From Phenylobacterium kunshanense (lineage in GTDB: Bacteria; Pseudomonadota; Alphaproteobacteria; Caulobacterales; Caulobacteraceae), in the NCBI RefSeq assembly GCF_003254525.1, contig NZ_QFYS01000013.1, positions 1 through 64,000 of the forward strand: DNA of 64,000 nt. Direction: 5' to 3'. The translations under genes were made by a program, and so were the position numbers. Of this stretch, positions 19,257-28,627 are shown piece after piece (within the stretch, counting starts at the first letter, position 1; each line of letters starts with the position of its first letter). The notes under the pieces were generated by a model. The model did no database searches, was not told the origin of the DNA, and worked only from the letters and a program-made list of their open reading frames with translations.

Positions 19257-21077
19257 TCAGTCCTCGACGCGAACCACCTGGAGCCGAGGGCCCTGTGGCA
19301 CGCGAATCGCGCAGACGAGGCCGCTGCGGGCGAAATCCAGCGTGACCCGTCCGCCGAGCTCGCGCGCGACGCCCCGCTCCAGCAGGCGCGAGCCGAAGCC
19401 GCGCCGGGTCGGCGGAGCCACGGCGCCGCCACCCGTCTCGCGCCAGACGATGCAGACGTCGCCGCCGGCGGTCTCGGACACCTCGACGTCCACCCGCCCC
19501 GCGCCCCGCCAGGCGCCGTGCTTCAGGGCGTTGGTGGCCAGTTCGTGCAGCGCCATGCCCAGGCTGACCACGAAGTTCGGGTCGAGCTGCAGGTCGGGCC
19601 CGGTCAGCGCATAGGGGCGCCCGTAAGGACGCAGGGTGCTCTCGGTGAGTTCGTGGAGGCAGGCGCTCTCCCAGGCGCGGCGGACCAGCAGGTTGTGCGT
19701 GGACGACAGCGCCAGCAGCCGCTCGATGAAGAGGTCGCGCGCCTGGGCCATGTCGCCCTCGTCGCGCAGGGTCTGCACGGCCACCGACTGGACGGCCGCC
19801 AGGGTGTTCTTCACCCGGTGGTTCAGTTCGTCGAGCAGCAGCTTCTGGCGCGTCTCGTGCTCCTGCATCCGCGCCATGGCGTCGAGGGTCTGCAGCTCGC
19901 CGCGCTTTCGGGCGGTGATGTCCATCAGCGCGCCGATCACGCGCCGGGGCTCCCCAGAATCGTCGGGGGTGATCTCGGCCACGGCGAAGACCCAGACTTC
20001 TCGACCGTCCGCGCGACTCATCCGGAACTCGGAGCGGAATGAGGCCCCCTCCGCGATGGCGACTTCCCACTCGCGGCTGACGCGTTCGCGGTCCGCCACG
20101 TCCACGATCATCTCCAGCCCCGGCCAGAGATCCTCGAAGACAAGCTCCCGTTCGAACAGCGCGTCGTCCGAGCCGTGGTGGGTGAGCTGGCGCCGGTCGA
20201 AGTCCAGCTCGTAGACGTGCATCCCGGCGAGCTGGAGTGCGAGAATCAGCCGCTGTTCGGCGCGTTTGATCGTCTCCTCGGCGGCCTTTTCATCCGAGAT
20301 GTCCATGGCCGCGCCACGCAGGCCCACGCAGACGCCGTCCTCGTATACGCCTTCGCCGAAGACGCGCAGCCAGCCGCGCGAGCCGTCATAGCGCGTGAAG
20401 CGGACCTCGTAGTGGAGCCGCTCGCCGGGCGGACGCGAGCGCGACATCAGGAGTGCGATGCGGGGCCGATCTTCGGGATCGTAAGGATCCAGGCCATCGG
20501 CCAGGGGCTGCACCGCAGGCCCTCCGCCCATCAGGCGTACGCATTCCTCCGATCGCGTCAGAAGACCTGTCCGGTAGTCGCAATGCCAGCCGCCCAGGCG
20601 GGCGACCTCGTTGGCGGAGCGGAGGATGGCGGCCTGCAGCTCGGCCTCGCGTTCCCGCTGCTCGGCGGCGCGCCTGGCGGCCTCGATCTCCGTGACGTCC
20701 CGAGAGGTCACCAGGAGCGCCACGGGGGCGCCGTCGTCGTCGCAAAGCGGCGCGATGACATTGTCGAAGTCGCGCACCACGCCCTTGAAGGTGACGGCCG
20801 GGCCCATCACCCGGTCGGTCTCTCCCGCCACGCCCCGGGCGAGGGCGGCCGCGACCCGCGGTCGCTCGGCATCGCCCCACAGCGAAAGCCATTCGACGCC
20901 CAGCAGGTCGGCGGCGTCGGCGGCTTCCATCAGCTCGACGCCGTTGCGGTTCACGAACTGGATGTGGCCAGCGAGGTCCAGGATCTTGACGCAGTCGGGG
21001 CTGCTCTCAAGGGCGCTGCGGAAGAAGCCGTCCCCGGCGAAGCGACTCGACGCGAAGTAACCTCTCGGAGCGTTCAT
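19257..21077 (-). CDS. PAS-domain sensor kinase of the HWE family
   Basis: A 606-residue cytoplasmic sensor kinase. Three PAS/PAC modules lie at about 20-135, 150-265 and 275-395. The kinase core has the HWE-type phospho-acceptor segment LNHRVKNTLAAVQSV (His420) and the altered ATP-binding domain with LHELATNALKHGAW. HWE kinases are frequent in alphaproteobacteria and often act in light, redox or general stress signalling. There is no flavin-binding LOV Cys motif (NCRFLQ), so the ligand is unknown. No response regulator is adjacent. Confidence 0.9.
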   Translation of the reverse strand: MNAPRGYFASSRFAGDGFFRSALESSPDCVKILDLAGHIQFVNRNGVELMEAADAADLLGVEWLSLWGDAERPRVAAALARGVAGETDRVMGPAVTFKGVVRDFDNVIAPLCDDDGAPVALLVTSRDVTEIEAARRAAEQREREAELQAAILRSANEVARLGGWHCDYRTGLLTRSEECVRLMGGGPAVQPLADGLDPYDPEDRPRIALLMSRSRPPGERLHYEVRFTRYDGSRGWLRVFGEGVYEDGVCVGLRGAAMDISDEKAAEETIKRAEQRLILALQLAGMHVYELDFDRRQLTHHGSDDALFERELVFEDLWPGLEMIVDVADRERVSREWEVAIAEGASFRSEFRMSRADGREVWVFAVAEITPDDSGEPRRVIGALMDITARKRGELQTLDAMARMQEHETRQKLLLDELNHRVKNTLAAVQSVAVQTLRDEGDMAQARDLFIERLLALSSTHNLLVRRAWESACLHELTESTLRPYGRPYALTGPDLQLDPNFVVSLGMALHELATNALKHGAWRGAGRVDVEVSETAGGDVCIVWRETGGGAVAPPTRRGFGSRLLERGVARELGGRVTLDFARSGLVCAIRVPQGPRLQVVRVED

Positions 21078-21176
21078 CTGCGAGCCCGGCGTCCCGGGAT
21101 CCCTGTTGCCGCCCGAACAGTAGAGGCGGGAGGGCGGTCGGCAACCTTCGTTAACGTCGCAGGCGGTGTCGCAGGG

Positions 21177-23018
21177 TCAGCGGCGGCCGAACAGGCGCTC
21201 GATGTCGGCGAGCTTGAGTTCCACATAGGTGGGCCGGCCATGATTGCATTGGCCGGAGTGCGGCGTGGCCTCCATCTGGCGCAGCAGGGCGTTCATCTCG
21301 GGGGCGGTGAGCCGGCGGCCCGAACGGACCGAGCCGTGACAGGCCATGGTCCCGCAGACCTCCTCCAGCCGTTCCTTCAGCGCCAGGGCGGAGCCGTTCT
21401 CGGAGAGGTCGTCGGCGATGTCGCGCACGAGGCCGATGACGTCGGTGTCGCCCAGCAGGGCCGGGACCTCGCGCACCAGGACGGCGCCGGGGCCGAAGGG
21501 TTCGACCACGAGGCCGAGGGCGGCCAGCTCGTCGGCGCGGGCCGCGACGCGCTCGGCCTCGGCGGGGTCCAGCTCCACGACCTCGGGGAGCAGCAACGCC
21601 TGGCGGGCGACCCCGCCCTCGGCCATCTCGGCCTTCATGCGTTCGTAGACGAGGCGCTCGTGCGCCGCGTGCTGGTCGACGATGACCATCCCGTCGCGAG
21701 TCTGGGCGACGATGTAGGTCTCGTGCACCTGGGCGCGGGCGGCGCCGAGCGGGAAGTCCACGAGATCGAAGGCCGGCGTGGCGGCGGGCGCGTCTGCGAA
21801 CCCCGCGAGATCGGGCTCGGGTTCGGCGCGGGCGGAGACCTCGGACAGGCCGGGGATGGCCTGAGCGGTCGGAGTGGGTGTCCATCCGCCCTGCGCCCAG
21901 GCCGAAAAGCCCCCGCCGGACGGTCGGTGCGGCACGGGCGGCATGGTCTCGGCCCGGAAGCCGCCCAACGCCGCCATGGCGACGGTTGTGGAGGCGCGAT
22001 GGCCGGCGGCTGCCAGCGCGTGCCGCAGGCCGCCGACGATCAGGCCGCGCACGAGGGCGGGGTCGCGGAAGCGCACCTCGGCCTTGGCCGGGTGGACGTT
22101 CACGTCGACCAGGCCGGGATCGAGCTCGACGTAGAGGGCGCAGGCCGGGTGTCGGTCGCGGGCGAGGAAGTCGGCGTAGGCGCCGCGCAGGGCGCCCTGC
22201 AGCAGGCGGTCGCGCACCGGCCGGCCGTTGACGAAGAGGTACTGGTGGGCGGCGTTGCCGCGGTTGTAGGTGGGCAGGCCGGCGTAGCCGGAGAGGCGGA
22301 CGCCCTCGCGCTCGTGGTCGATGAGCAGGGCGTTGTCCGAGAACTCGCGGCCCATGATGGCGCCGAGGCGGGCGAGGCGGCCCTCGTCGCCCGGCGCCTC
22401 GGCAGGAAGGCGCAGGGTGCGGCGGCCGTCCAGGTCGAGCGCGAAGCCGACGGCCTCGTGGGCCATGGCCTGGCGCTTCAGCTCTTCGGTGATGGCCTGC
22501 GCCTCCGAGCGCTCGGACTTCATGAACTTCAGGCGTGCGGGCGTGGCGTAGAAGAGGTCGCGCACCTCCACCCGCGCCCCGTGCGGGCCGGGGAAGGCGG
22601 CGGGCGAGACCTGGCCCACCGCGCCGCCGTCCACGAAGATCGCGTGGGCGTCGGCCTGGCCGCGGGCCCGGCTGGTGATCGACAGGCGCGCCACCGAGCC
22701 AATGGAGGGCAGGGCCTCGCCCCGGAAGCCGAGGGTGGCGATCCTGAGCAGGTCGTAGTCGCCGGCGTCGTCGGGCGCGAGCTTGGAGGTGGCGTGGCGT
22801 TCGACGGCCAGCGGCAGCTCGTCGGCCGTCAAACCGCCGCCGTCATCGGCGACGAGGATGCGGGTGAGGCCCCCGCCGTCGGCCTGGACCTGGACTTCGG
22901 AGGCGCCGGCGTCGAGGGCGTTCTCCACCAGTTCCTTGACCGCGCTCGCAGGCCGTTCCACCACCTCGCCGGCGGCGATGCGGTTGATGAGTTCGGTCGG
23001 GAGGCGACGGATCGGCAT
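21177..23018 (-). CDS. mutL: DNA mismatch repair protein MutL with endonuclease motif
   Basis: A 613-residue mismatch-repair ATPase. The GHKL ATPase domain has IAAGEVVERPASAVKELVEN and DDGGGL. The C-terminal domain carries DQHAAHERLVYE near residue 443, which fits the metal-binding endonuclease motif DQHA-x2-E-x4-E, plus ACHGSVRSG and CNHGRPT near the end. It should therefore nick DNA itself, as expected in bacteria without MutH. It is divergent from the TraB-like gene with 48 bases between the starts. Confidence 0.97.
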   Translation of the reverse strand: MPIRRLPTELINRIAAGEVVERPASAVKELVENALDAGASEVQVQADGGGLTRILVADDGGGLTADELPLAVERHATSKLAPDDAGDYDLLRIATLGFRGEALPSIGSVARLSITSRARGQADAHAIFVDGGAVGQVSPAAFPGPHGARVEVRDLFYATPARLKFMKSERSEAQAITEELKRQAMAHEAVGFALDLDGRRTLRLPAEAPGDEGRLARLGAIMGREFSDNALLIDHEREGVRLSGYAGLPTYNRGNAAHQYLFVNGRPVRDRLLQGALRGAYADFLARDRHPACALYVELDPGLVDVNVHPAKAEVRFRDPALVRGLIVGGLRHALAAAGHRASTTVAMAALGGFRAETMPPVPHRPSGGGFSAWAQGGWTPTPTAQAIPGLSEVSARAEPEPDLAGFADAPAATPAFDLVDFPLGAARAQVHETYIVAQTRDGMVIVDQHAAHERLVYERMKAEMAEGGVARQALLLPEVVELDPAEAERVAARADELAALGLVVEPFGPGAVLVREVPALLGDTDVIGLVRDIADDLSENGSALALKERLEEVCGTMACHGSVRSGRRLTAPEMNALLRQMEATPHSGQCNHGRPTYVELKLADIERLFGRR

Positions 23019-23066
23019 GACGGCTGGACCTGACTACATAGTACGATTCCAGGGAGGCGCCCGTCC

Positions 23067-24017
23067 GTGCTGAATCGTCTCGCCCCGTTGGCCGCCATCC
23101 TGACTCTGCTCGCCCTGCCGGCGCAGGCGCAGGTTCCGCCCGCGCCCGAGGACCCCGACGCGACCCTGGTCGAGGAACTGGTGGTGCGCGGCCGTCTGCC
23201 TGGGCCGGCCTGGTGGCGGGTCACCGACGCCGACACCACGGTCTATGTGCTGGGCGTGCCGTCGCTGGCGCCCAAGCGCATGGCGTGGGACCGGTCGATC
23301 TTCGAGCGCCGGCTGGAAGGCGCCAATGTGGTCGTCCTGCCGTTCGTGAACGTGAAGGCCAAGCTGGGCGGTTCGCTCGGGACGGCGTTCAACCTGGCGC
23401 GGCTCAGGTCCGGCGGACCCTACGAGGAGAAGCTGGACCCGGCGACGCGGGCGCGGTTCGTCGCCGTCCGGACGCGGCTCGGCAAGGACGCGGGCCGCTA
23501 TCGGACCAGCAACCCGCTGGCGGCGGGCGTGCAGCTGGCCATCGACTACCGGGACGCCAGCCAGCTCACCAACATGGATCCGGCCAAGCTGGTCCGATAC
23601 CTCGCTCAGCAGAAGGGCGTGAGGGTAGTGGAGAAGAGCTACGACCTCGGGCCGCAACTCGGCGGGATCATCCGCACGCCGGCGAACCTGGGGCGGATCT
23701 GTTTCGACGAGGTGCTGGCTCAGGCCGAGGCGGGCCCCGGCGTGACTCTGGAGGCGGCGCGGGCTTGGGCCGAGGGTGACGTGGAAGGCGCGCTGCAGAA
23801 CGAGCGCACCTACGAGCGTTGCCTGGCCACGATCTCAGGCGGCCGGACCTATGACGAGCGTATGAAGGCCGACGAGGCGGCGGCGATCGCAAATGCCCTG
23901 AAGACCCCGGGCCATGCGATCGTGCTGGTCCCGCTGCGGCCGCTGCTGGCGCAGGGGGGCGTGCTGGACCGGCTGCGCGCGCAGGGCCTGACGGTTAAGA
24001 CGCCGGGCGAGGAGTAG
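23067..24017 (+). CDS. TraB/GumN-like exported protein
   Basis: A 316-residue protein starting at a GTG behind AGGGAGG. It has a signal peptide ending at AQA (about residue 22). PAWWRVTDADTTVYVLGVPSLAPKRMAWD resembles the TraB/GumN start in which the protein reads WKV-D-D-x-YL-G-H-P. The usual conserved His of GTIH is replaced here by Val-Pro-Ser, and the family GxxH/E residues are only partly kept, so enzymatic activity (tiki-like protease in some members) is doubtful. Function unknown. Confidence 0.65.
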   Translation: MLNRLAPLAAILTLLALPAQAQVPPAPEDPDATLVEELVVRGRLPGPAWWRVTDADTTVYVLGVPSLAPKRMAWDRSIFERRLEGANVVVLPFVNVKAKLGGSLGTAFNLARLRSGGPYEEKLDPATRARFVAVRTRLGKDAGRYRTSNPLAAGVQLAIDYRDASQLTNMDPAKLVRYLAQQKGVRVVEKSYDLGPQLGGIIRTPANLGRICFDEVLAQAEAGPGVTLEAARAWAEGDVEGALQNERTYERCLATISGGRTYDERMKADEAAAIANALKTPGHAIVLVPLRPLLAQGGVLDRLRAQGLTVKTPGEE

Positions 24018-24020
24018 GAA

Positions 24021-24224
24021 CTACAGTTCGGAGAGCTTGAGGTCGGGCGTGTAGTCGCCCTCGACTTCCTTCACGATCGCCTGACCGCAGATAACCCGCT
24101 TGGATTCCGGGTCATAGGTGAGGCTCGGCGAGCCGTGCAGCGACCAGCCGGCGTTTAGCGCCGCGGTCACGCGGTGGCAGAACGCCGAGTCGTCGGGGCC
24201 CGTGAGGTAGCGGTAGGCTTTCAT
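24021..24224 (-). CDS. DUF1737 small protein
   Basis: A 67-residue cytoplasmic protein matching DUF1737: YRYLTGPDDSAFCHRVTAALN followed by GWSLHGSP and a short C-terminal tail. Family members are small, of unknown role and often near core genes. It follows the BamF-like lipoprotein gene by 7 bases on the same strand and is probably co-transcribed with it. Confidence 0.8.
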   Translation of the reverse strand: MKAYRYLTGPDDSAFCHRVTAALNAGWSLHGSPSLTYDPESKRVICGQAIVKEVEGDYTPDLKLSEL

Positions 24225-24231
24225 CCGCGGC

Positions 24232-24792
24232 CTAGAGCCCCGGGAGCTTGATCCGGCTCTTGGCCTCGCGCTGGATGGTGATCGGCTTTCCGCCGGTCAG
24301 CTTAGCCACGCGCTCCTGCTCGGCGGCGGCGTCCACGGGGGCGTTGGAGTTGTCCAGGCCCGCGCCCTCGGCGGGCTTGGCCGGGGCGTCGCCCTTCCTC
24401 CAGAACATCACCCGGTCGGCGAAGCCCTTTTCCTTGTGGGCCAGGTCGCCGAACTCATCATCGACCACGTAGCGGACCAGCGGGTCTGCCTTGTCGGCGC
24501 CGGCCTTGGCGACCAGCAGCTTCTCGCCGTCGGTGCGCTGCTCGCCCTCGCGCTGACCCAGCAGGGCGTTGCGCGCCGCGCTCTCGGGCTGGAGTTCCTG
24601 GGGCCGCGGCTCGCCGGGCGCCGGCGGGCGCAGGGCGTAGTCGGGCGGCACGACCAGGGGAGCCTTGGTCACGACCCGGAACTCGTCGGGGGTCACCTTG
24701 CTCATGCCCAGGGCCTTCTGGGTCGACTGGCAGCCGGCAAGGCCCGCGGCCGCGACCAGAGCGGTCGCCACGATCACGCGATTGAAGCTCAT
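24232..24792 (-). CDS. DUF3035 lipoprotein, BamF-like outer-membrane assembly subunit
   Basis: A 186-residue lipoprotein: the signal peptide ends in a LAGC lipobox (Cys near residue 20). The mature part has KVTPDEFRVVTKAPLVVPPDYALRPP, the DUF3035 signature. In Caulobacter, DUF3035 proteins are linked to BamF of the beta-barrel assembly machine, so it probably sits in the periplasmic leaflet of the outer membrane. The ATG at 24792 directly begins the signal peptide. It is downstream of lspA, whose product would process it. Confidence 0.8.
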   Translation of the reverse strand: MSFNRVIVATALVAAAGLAGCQSTQKALGMSKVTPDEFRVVTKAPLVVPPDYALRPPAPGEPRPQELQPESAARNALLGQREGEQRTDGEKLLVAKAGADKADPLVRYVVDDEFGDLAHKEKGFADRVMFWRKGDAPAKPAEGAGLDNSNAPVDAAAEQERVAKLTGGKPITIQREAKSRIKLPGL

Positions 24793-24922
24793 GAACCTAG
24801 AAGACTCCTCCGGCGCGGACGCGCCCTGTGTCTCAGACTGCCCCATTTCCGTGGCCGGAAAACGGCGGGCGGACTTCGTTACCGACTCCGAATAGCGCAA
24901 GCGGCCGCCCGCGCCAACGGCG

Positions 24923-25435
24923 TCACGCGGGGCGTTCTCGCCGCAGGCTGTCGAGCAGTAGCAGGATGACGCCGATGGTGATCCCCGAGTCGGCGATGTT
25001 GAAGATCCACGGGAAGAAGCCGATCCGCTGCACGTCGATGAAATCGACCACCGCGCCGAAGCGCGCCCGGTCGATGGCGTTGCCGATCGCGCCGCCGATC
25101 AGGAGCGCCAGGCCCAACGCGGGCAGGGCGCGCGTCTGGTTGCGGGCCCACACCGACAGCAGCACGGCGACACCGAGGTTGAACACCACCATGCCCCAGC
25201 GGACGAGGTCGTGTTCCGCCTGCAGCAGGCCGAAGCTGACCCCCTCGTTCCAGATGCGGGTGAACTGGAGCGGCCAGACCACCTCCATCGGCACGCCCTC
25301 GGGCAGGCGCAGGACCGAGAGGATCCAGTGCTTGCTGACCTGGTCCAGGATCAGGACGACGGCGGCGATCGCGTAGGCGCGCCACGCCCAGGCCGTCAGC
25401 CTGCCGGCGGGGACCTTCTCGGCGGTTTCGGTCAT
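24923..25435 (-). CDS. lspA: Lipoprotein signal peptidase (signal peptidase II)
   Basis: A 170-residue inner-membrane aspartic protease that removes signal peptides from prolipoproteins. Four hydrophobic helices are visible. The conserved DQVSKHWIL, GNAIDRARFGAVVDFI (both catalytic Asp) and FNIADSGI segments are present. The start codon overlaps the ileS stop codon (ATGA), so ileS and lspA are translationally coupled, a very common arrangement. It lies upstream of two lipoprotein/membrane-assembly genes. Confidence 0.97.
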   Translation of the reverse strand: MTETAEKVPAGRLTAWAWRAYAIAAVVLILDQVSKHWILSVLRLPEGVPMEVVWPLQFTRIWNEGVSFGLLQAEHDLVRWGMVVFNLGVAVLLSVWARNQTRALPALGLALLIGGAIGNAIDRARFGAVVDFIDVQRIGFFPWIFNIADSGITIGVILLLLDSLRRERPA

Positions 25436-28371
25436 GCGCGGGCCGCGTCCCAGGCCGCCACGGCGTCATCGCATCGAACGCAGAGGAACTTGGGGGCGGT
25501 GACTTCGGGAAGCCTGCGTCGGCAACGCTCGCACTTCTCGCCGGACGCGGCGCGATGGGTTACGTAGACATGTCCGACGTCTGGCCGGTTGAATTGCTTA
25601 GATAAGTATCCGGCAGGCGCTTGCGCCGCTAGATGATCATCCCAATCGGGGTTTCCAAGTTCGCAATCGCTCGTGCGGAAGACTTCGGCTGGATTCAGCC
25701 CCTCGAAAGCCTCAAGCGAATCTCGATCTAGTATTTGTACGAGCGGATTTGATTCAAGTGCGGCGCCGACCTCTTTCGCCTGTCGTTTAATCTCAAGCTC
25801 ACCAGTTACAACAGTCGTTACCGCTTTAACTTTCGCCCAACGACTAGATTCGTAGTCGTTCCGCCATTCTCCCGGCGTTTGCGGAAGTGTCCGCAAGCAG
25901 TTGGAGTGCGCTTGCGGGAAGCGAGTGAGCCATGCCTCCTCCATGGTGAACGGCATGAGGGGGGAGAGCCACGCGGTTAGCCGCTCGAATGTCTCATGCA
26001 TGACGGTCCGGGCTGCCCTCCGCGTCAGGTGGTCCGGGCGATCACAGTACAAACTGTCCTTGCGGATGTCGAAGAACAGTGCCGACAAGTCCTCTTGGCA
26101 GAAGTCGAGCACCGGCCGGATCACGTCCTGGAAGACATAGCTCTCGTAGGCGGCGCGCACCTGGCCATCCAGCTCCCACAGGCGGTGCAGGATGAAGCGC
26201 TCCAGCGGCGGCATCTGGTCCAGTTCCACCGCCTCGTCCGGCGAGAAGTCGGCGAGGGCGCCCAGCATGTAGCGGATGGTGTTGCGCAGCTTGCGGTAGG
26301 CGTCGGAGGTGGTCTGCAGGATCGTCTTCCCGATCCGGCTGTCGTCGGCGTAGTCGATCATCGCCGCCCAGATGCGGATGATCTCGGCCCCGCTCTCGCG
26401 GATCACCACCTCGGGATCGACGGTGTTGCCCTTGGACTTGGACATCTTCTCGCCGTTCTCATCCATGGTGAAGCCGTGGGTGAGGATGGCGTCGTAGGGC
26501 GCGCGGCCGCGGGTGCCCGAGCTCTCCAGCAGCGAGCTCTGGAACCAGCCGCGGTGCTGGTCCGAGCCTTCGAGGTAGAGGTCGGCCGGCCACTTGGTGT
26601 GGGCGCGGTTCTCCAGCGTGAAGGCGTGGGTCGAGCCGCTGTCGAACCAGACGTCGAGGATGTCCTCGACCTTCTCGTAGCGCTCGGGGTCGTGCGGCCC
26701 CAGGAAGTCGGTGACCGGACGGTTGAACCAGGCGTCGGCGCCCTCGGCCTTGATCGCCTCGACGATGCGGGCGTCGACCTCGGGATCGTGCAGCGGCTGG
26801 TTCGTCTCCTTGTCGACGAACATGGCCAGCGGCGCGCCCCAGGCCCGCTGGCGGCTGATCAGCCAGTCGGGGCGGCTCTCGACCATCGAGCGGATGCGGT
26901 TCTTGCCCTGGGCGGGATAGAAGGCGGTGGCCTCGATGGCCTCCAGCGCCGCCTCGCGCAGAGTGCGGCCGCCCAGCTCCTTCGTCTCCACCGGCTCGTC
27001 CATGCGGATGAACCACTGGGGTGTGTTGCGGAAGATCACCGGGGCCTTGGAGCGCCAGGAGTGCGGATAGCTGTGCTCCAGCCGCCCGCGGGCCAAGAGT
27101 CGGCCCGCCTCGATCAGCTTTTCGATCACCGCCGGGTTGGCCGGGCCGAATTTGCCGGCCTTCTTGCCCTCGGTCTCCAGCACCTTGAGGCCCGCGAACA
27201 GGGCGACGTGCGGATAGTAGGCGCCATCGGGATCGACGGTCTCGGGGATCTCGCGATGGCCGTGGGCGATCCAGACCATGTAGTCGTCGGCGCCGTGGCC
27301 GGGGGCGGTGTGGACGAAGCCGGTGCCGGCGTCGTCCGTCACATGGTCGCCGGCCAGCAGCGGCACGCCGAACTGGTAATGCGGGTCGAGGTTGGCCAGC
27401 GGATGTTCGCAGACCATGCCCTGGCAATCGACCGGCTCGACGCGGCGGTACTTGGCGACCTTGGCGGCGTCCATGACGTCGGCCACCAGCTTGTCGGCGA
27501 CGATCAGGCGGTCGCCCGGCGCGGCCCAGGGCTCGAACTCCAGGCCGCCCTGAATCTGCTCGACCACATATACCGAGTAGGCGATGGCCTCGTTGTAGCT
27601 GATCGCCCGGTTGGCGGGGATGGTCCAGGGTGTGGTGGTCCAGATCACCACGCTGGCCCCGCGGGCCGCGTCGCTGCCCTCGGTGACCGGGAACTTCACC
27701 CAGACCGTGGGGCTGACGTGGTCGTGGTACTCGACTTCGGCGTCGGCCAGGGCGGTGCGCTCGACCGGGCTCCACATCACCGGCTTGGAGCCGCGGTAGA
27801 GCTGGCCCGAGGCCACGAACTTGTGGAACTCGGCGACGATGGCGGCCTCGGACGCAAAGTCCATGGTCGCGTAGCGGTTCTCCCAGTCGCCGATCACGCC
27901 CAGGCGCTTGAAGCCCTGGCACTGCACGTCGATCCAGTGGGCGGCGTACTCGCGGCAGCGGGTGCGGAACTCGGCCTTGGAGACCTCGTCCTTGCGCCGG
28001 CCCTGGCCGCGCAGCTCCTCCTCGATCTTCCACTCGATCGGCAGGCCGTGGCAGTCCCAGCCGGGCACGAAGTCGACGTCATAGCCGAGCAGGAAGCGCG
28101 AGCGGACGACGAAGTCCTTCAGCGTCTTCTGCAGCGCGTGGCCGATGTGGATGGCCCCGTTGGCGTAGGGCGGGCCGTCGTGCAGCACGAACAGCGGCGC
28201 CCCGGCGCGCTGCCGGTCGGCGCGGATGGCGTGGTAGAGGTTCTGCTCATCCCACTTGGCGAGGATCTGCGGCTCCTTCTGCGGCAGGCCTGCGCGCATG
28301 GGGAAGGGCGTCTCGGGAAGGAAGACGGTCTCGCGGTAGTCGCGGGTGGGCGTAGGGGCGTCGTCGGCCAT
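25432..28371 (-). CDS. ileS: Isoleucyl-tRNA synthetase
   Basis: A class I synthetase of about 979 residues that charges tRNA-Ile and edits valine. HIGH is at about 75-78 and KMSKS near 640. The CP1 editing domain lies between, the anticodon-binding domain follows, and a C-terminal zinc-finger-like segment has Cys pairs in CERCRRR and CVRCDD. The start chosen is the ATG at 28371 (MADDAPTP); the frame is open 27 codons further. The segment 25.56-25.86 kb (about residues 837-937) is only about 51% GC, with many AT-ending codons unlike the rest of the gene. It is co-transcribed with lspA. Confidence 0.97.
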   Translation of the reverse strand: MADDAPTPTRDYRETVFLPETPFPMRAGLPQKEPQILAKWDEQNLYHAIRADRQRAGAPLFVLHDGPPYANGAIHIGHALQKTLKDFVVRSRFLLGYDVDFVPGWDCHGLPIEWKIEEELRGQGRRKDEVSKAEFRTRCREYAAHWIDVQCQGFKRLGVIGDWENRYATMDFASEAAIVAEFHKFVASGQLYRGSKPVMWSPVERTALADAEVEYHDHVSPTVWVKFPVTEGSDAARGASVVIWTTTPWTIPANRAISYNEAIAYSVYVVEQIQGGLEFEPWAAPGDRLIVADKLVADVMDAAKVAKYRRVEPVDCQGMVCEHPLANLDPHYQFGVPLLAGDHVTDDAGTGFVHTAPGHGADDYMVWIAHGHREIPETVDPDGAYYPHVALFAGLKVLETEGKKAGKFGPANPAVIEKLIEAGRLLARGRLEHSYPHSWRSKAPVIFRNTPQWFIRMDEPVETKELGGRTLREAALEAIEATAFYPAQGKNRIRSMVESRPDWLISRQRAWGAPLAMFVDKETNQPLHDPEVDARIVEAIKAEGADAWFNRPVTDFLGPHDPERYEKVEDILDVWFDSGSTHAFTLENRAHTKWPADLYLEGSDQHRGWFQSSLLESSGTRGRAPYDAILTHGFTMDENGEKMSKSKGNTVDPEVVIRESGAEIIRIWAAMIDYADDSRIGKTILQTTSDAYRKLRNTIRYMLGALADFSPDEAVELDQMPPLERFILHRLWELDGQVRAAYESYVFQDVIRPVLDFCQEDLSALFFDIRKDSLYCDRPDHLTRRAARTVMHETFERLTAWLSPLMPFTMEEAWLTRFPQAHSNCLRTLPQTPGEWRNDYESSRWAKVKAVTTVVTGELEIKRQAKEVGAALESNPLVQILDRDSLEAFEGLNPAEVFRTSDCELGNPDWDDHLAAQAPAGYLSKQFNRPDVGHVYVTHRAASGEKCERCRRRLPEVTAPKFLCVRCDDAVAAWDAARA

Positions 28372-28570
28372 GGAACTTTCCGGTCTGGCTCGGGAACGGG
28401 AGGGGCGGGAAAACCCGGCGCGCGCTGGATCGAAACCGTCCGGCGGCGTCACGCCGGGCGGGTAATTCGCGCGCTCGTCCGAACCGAAAACATGCCGGTG
28501 GCTCTAACAGAGCGGGCGCGGGGCGTCATCCCCGGCCTGCACGTCACATGCGGTGGCCTGCCATGTGGTC

Positions 28571-28607
28571 AGAAAAAAAGATGCGGCGAGGCGAGCCCCG
28601 CCGCATC
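28571..28607 (-). terminator. Intrinsic terminator of hmp
   Basis: On the minus strand GATGCGGCG pairs perfectly with CGCCGCATC and is followed by a run of seven T. It lies about 20 bases after the hmp stop codon and about 200 bases before the ileS start. Confidence 0.9.
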
Positions 28608-28627
28608 CAGGAATGACCGCAAGGGGA

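Noticed and set aside
20175..23033. A 952-codon plus-strand reading frame across mutL and the HWE kinase
   Set aside because: It is antisense to two clear genes, has no recognisable domain, and shows the biased composition expected of an opposite-strand frame in high-GC coding DNA.
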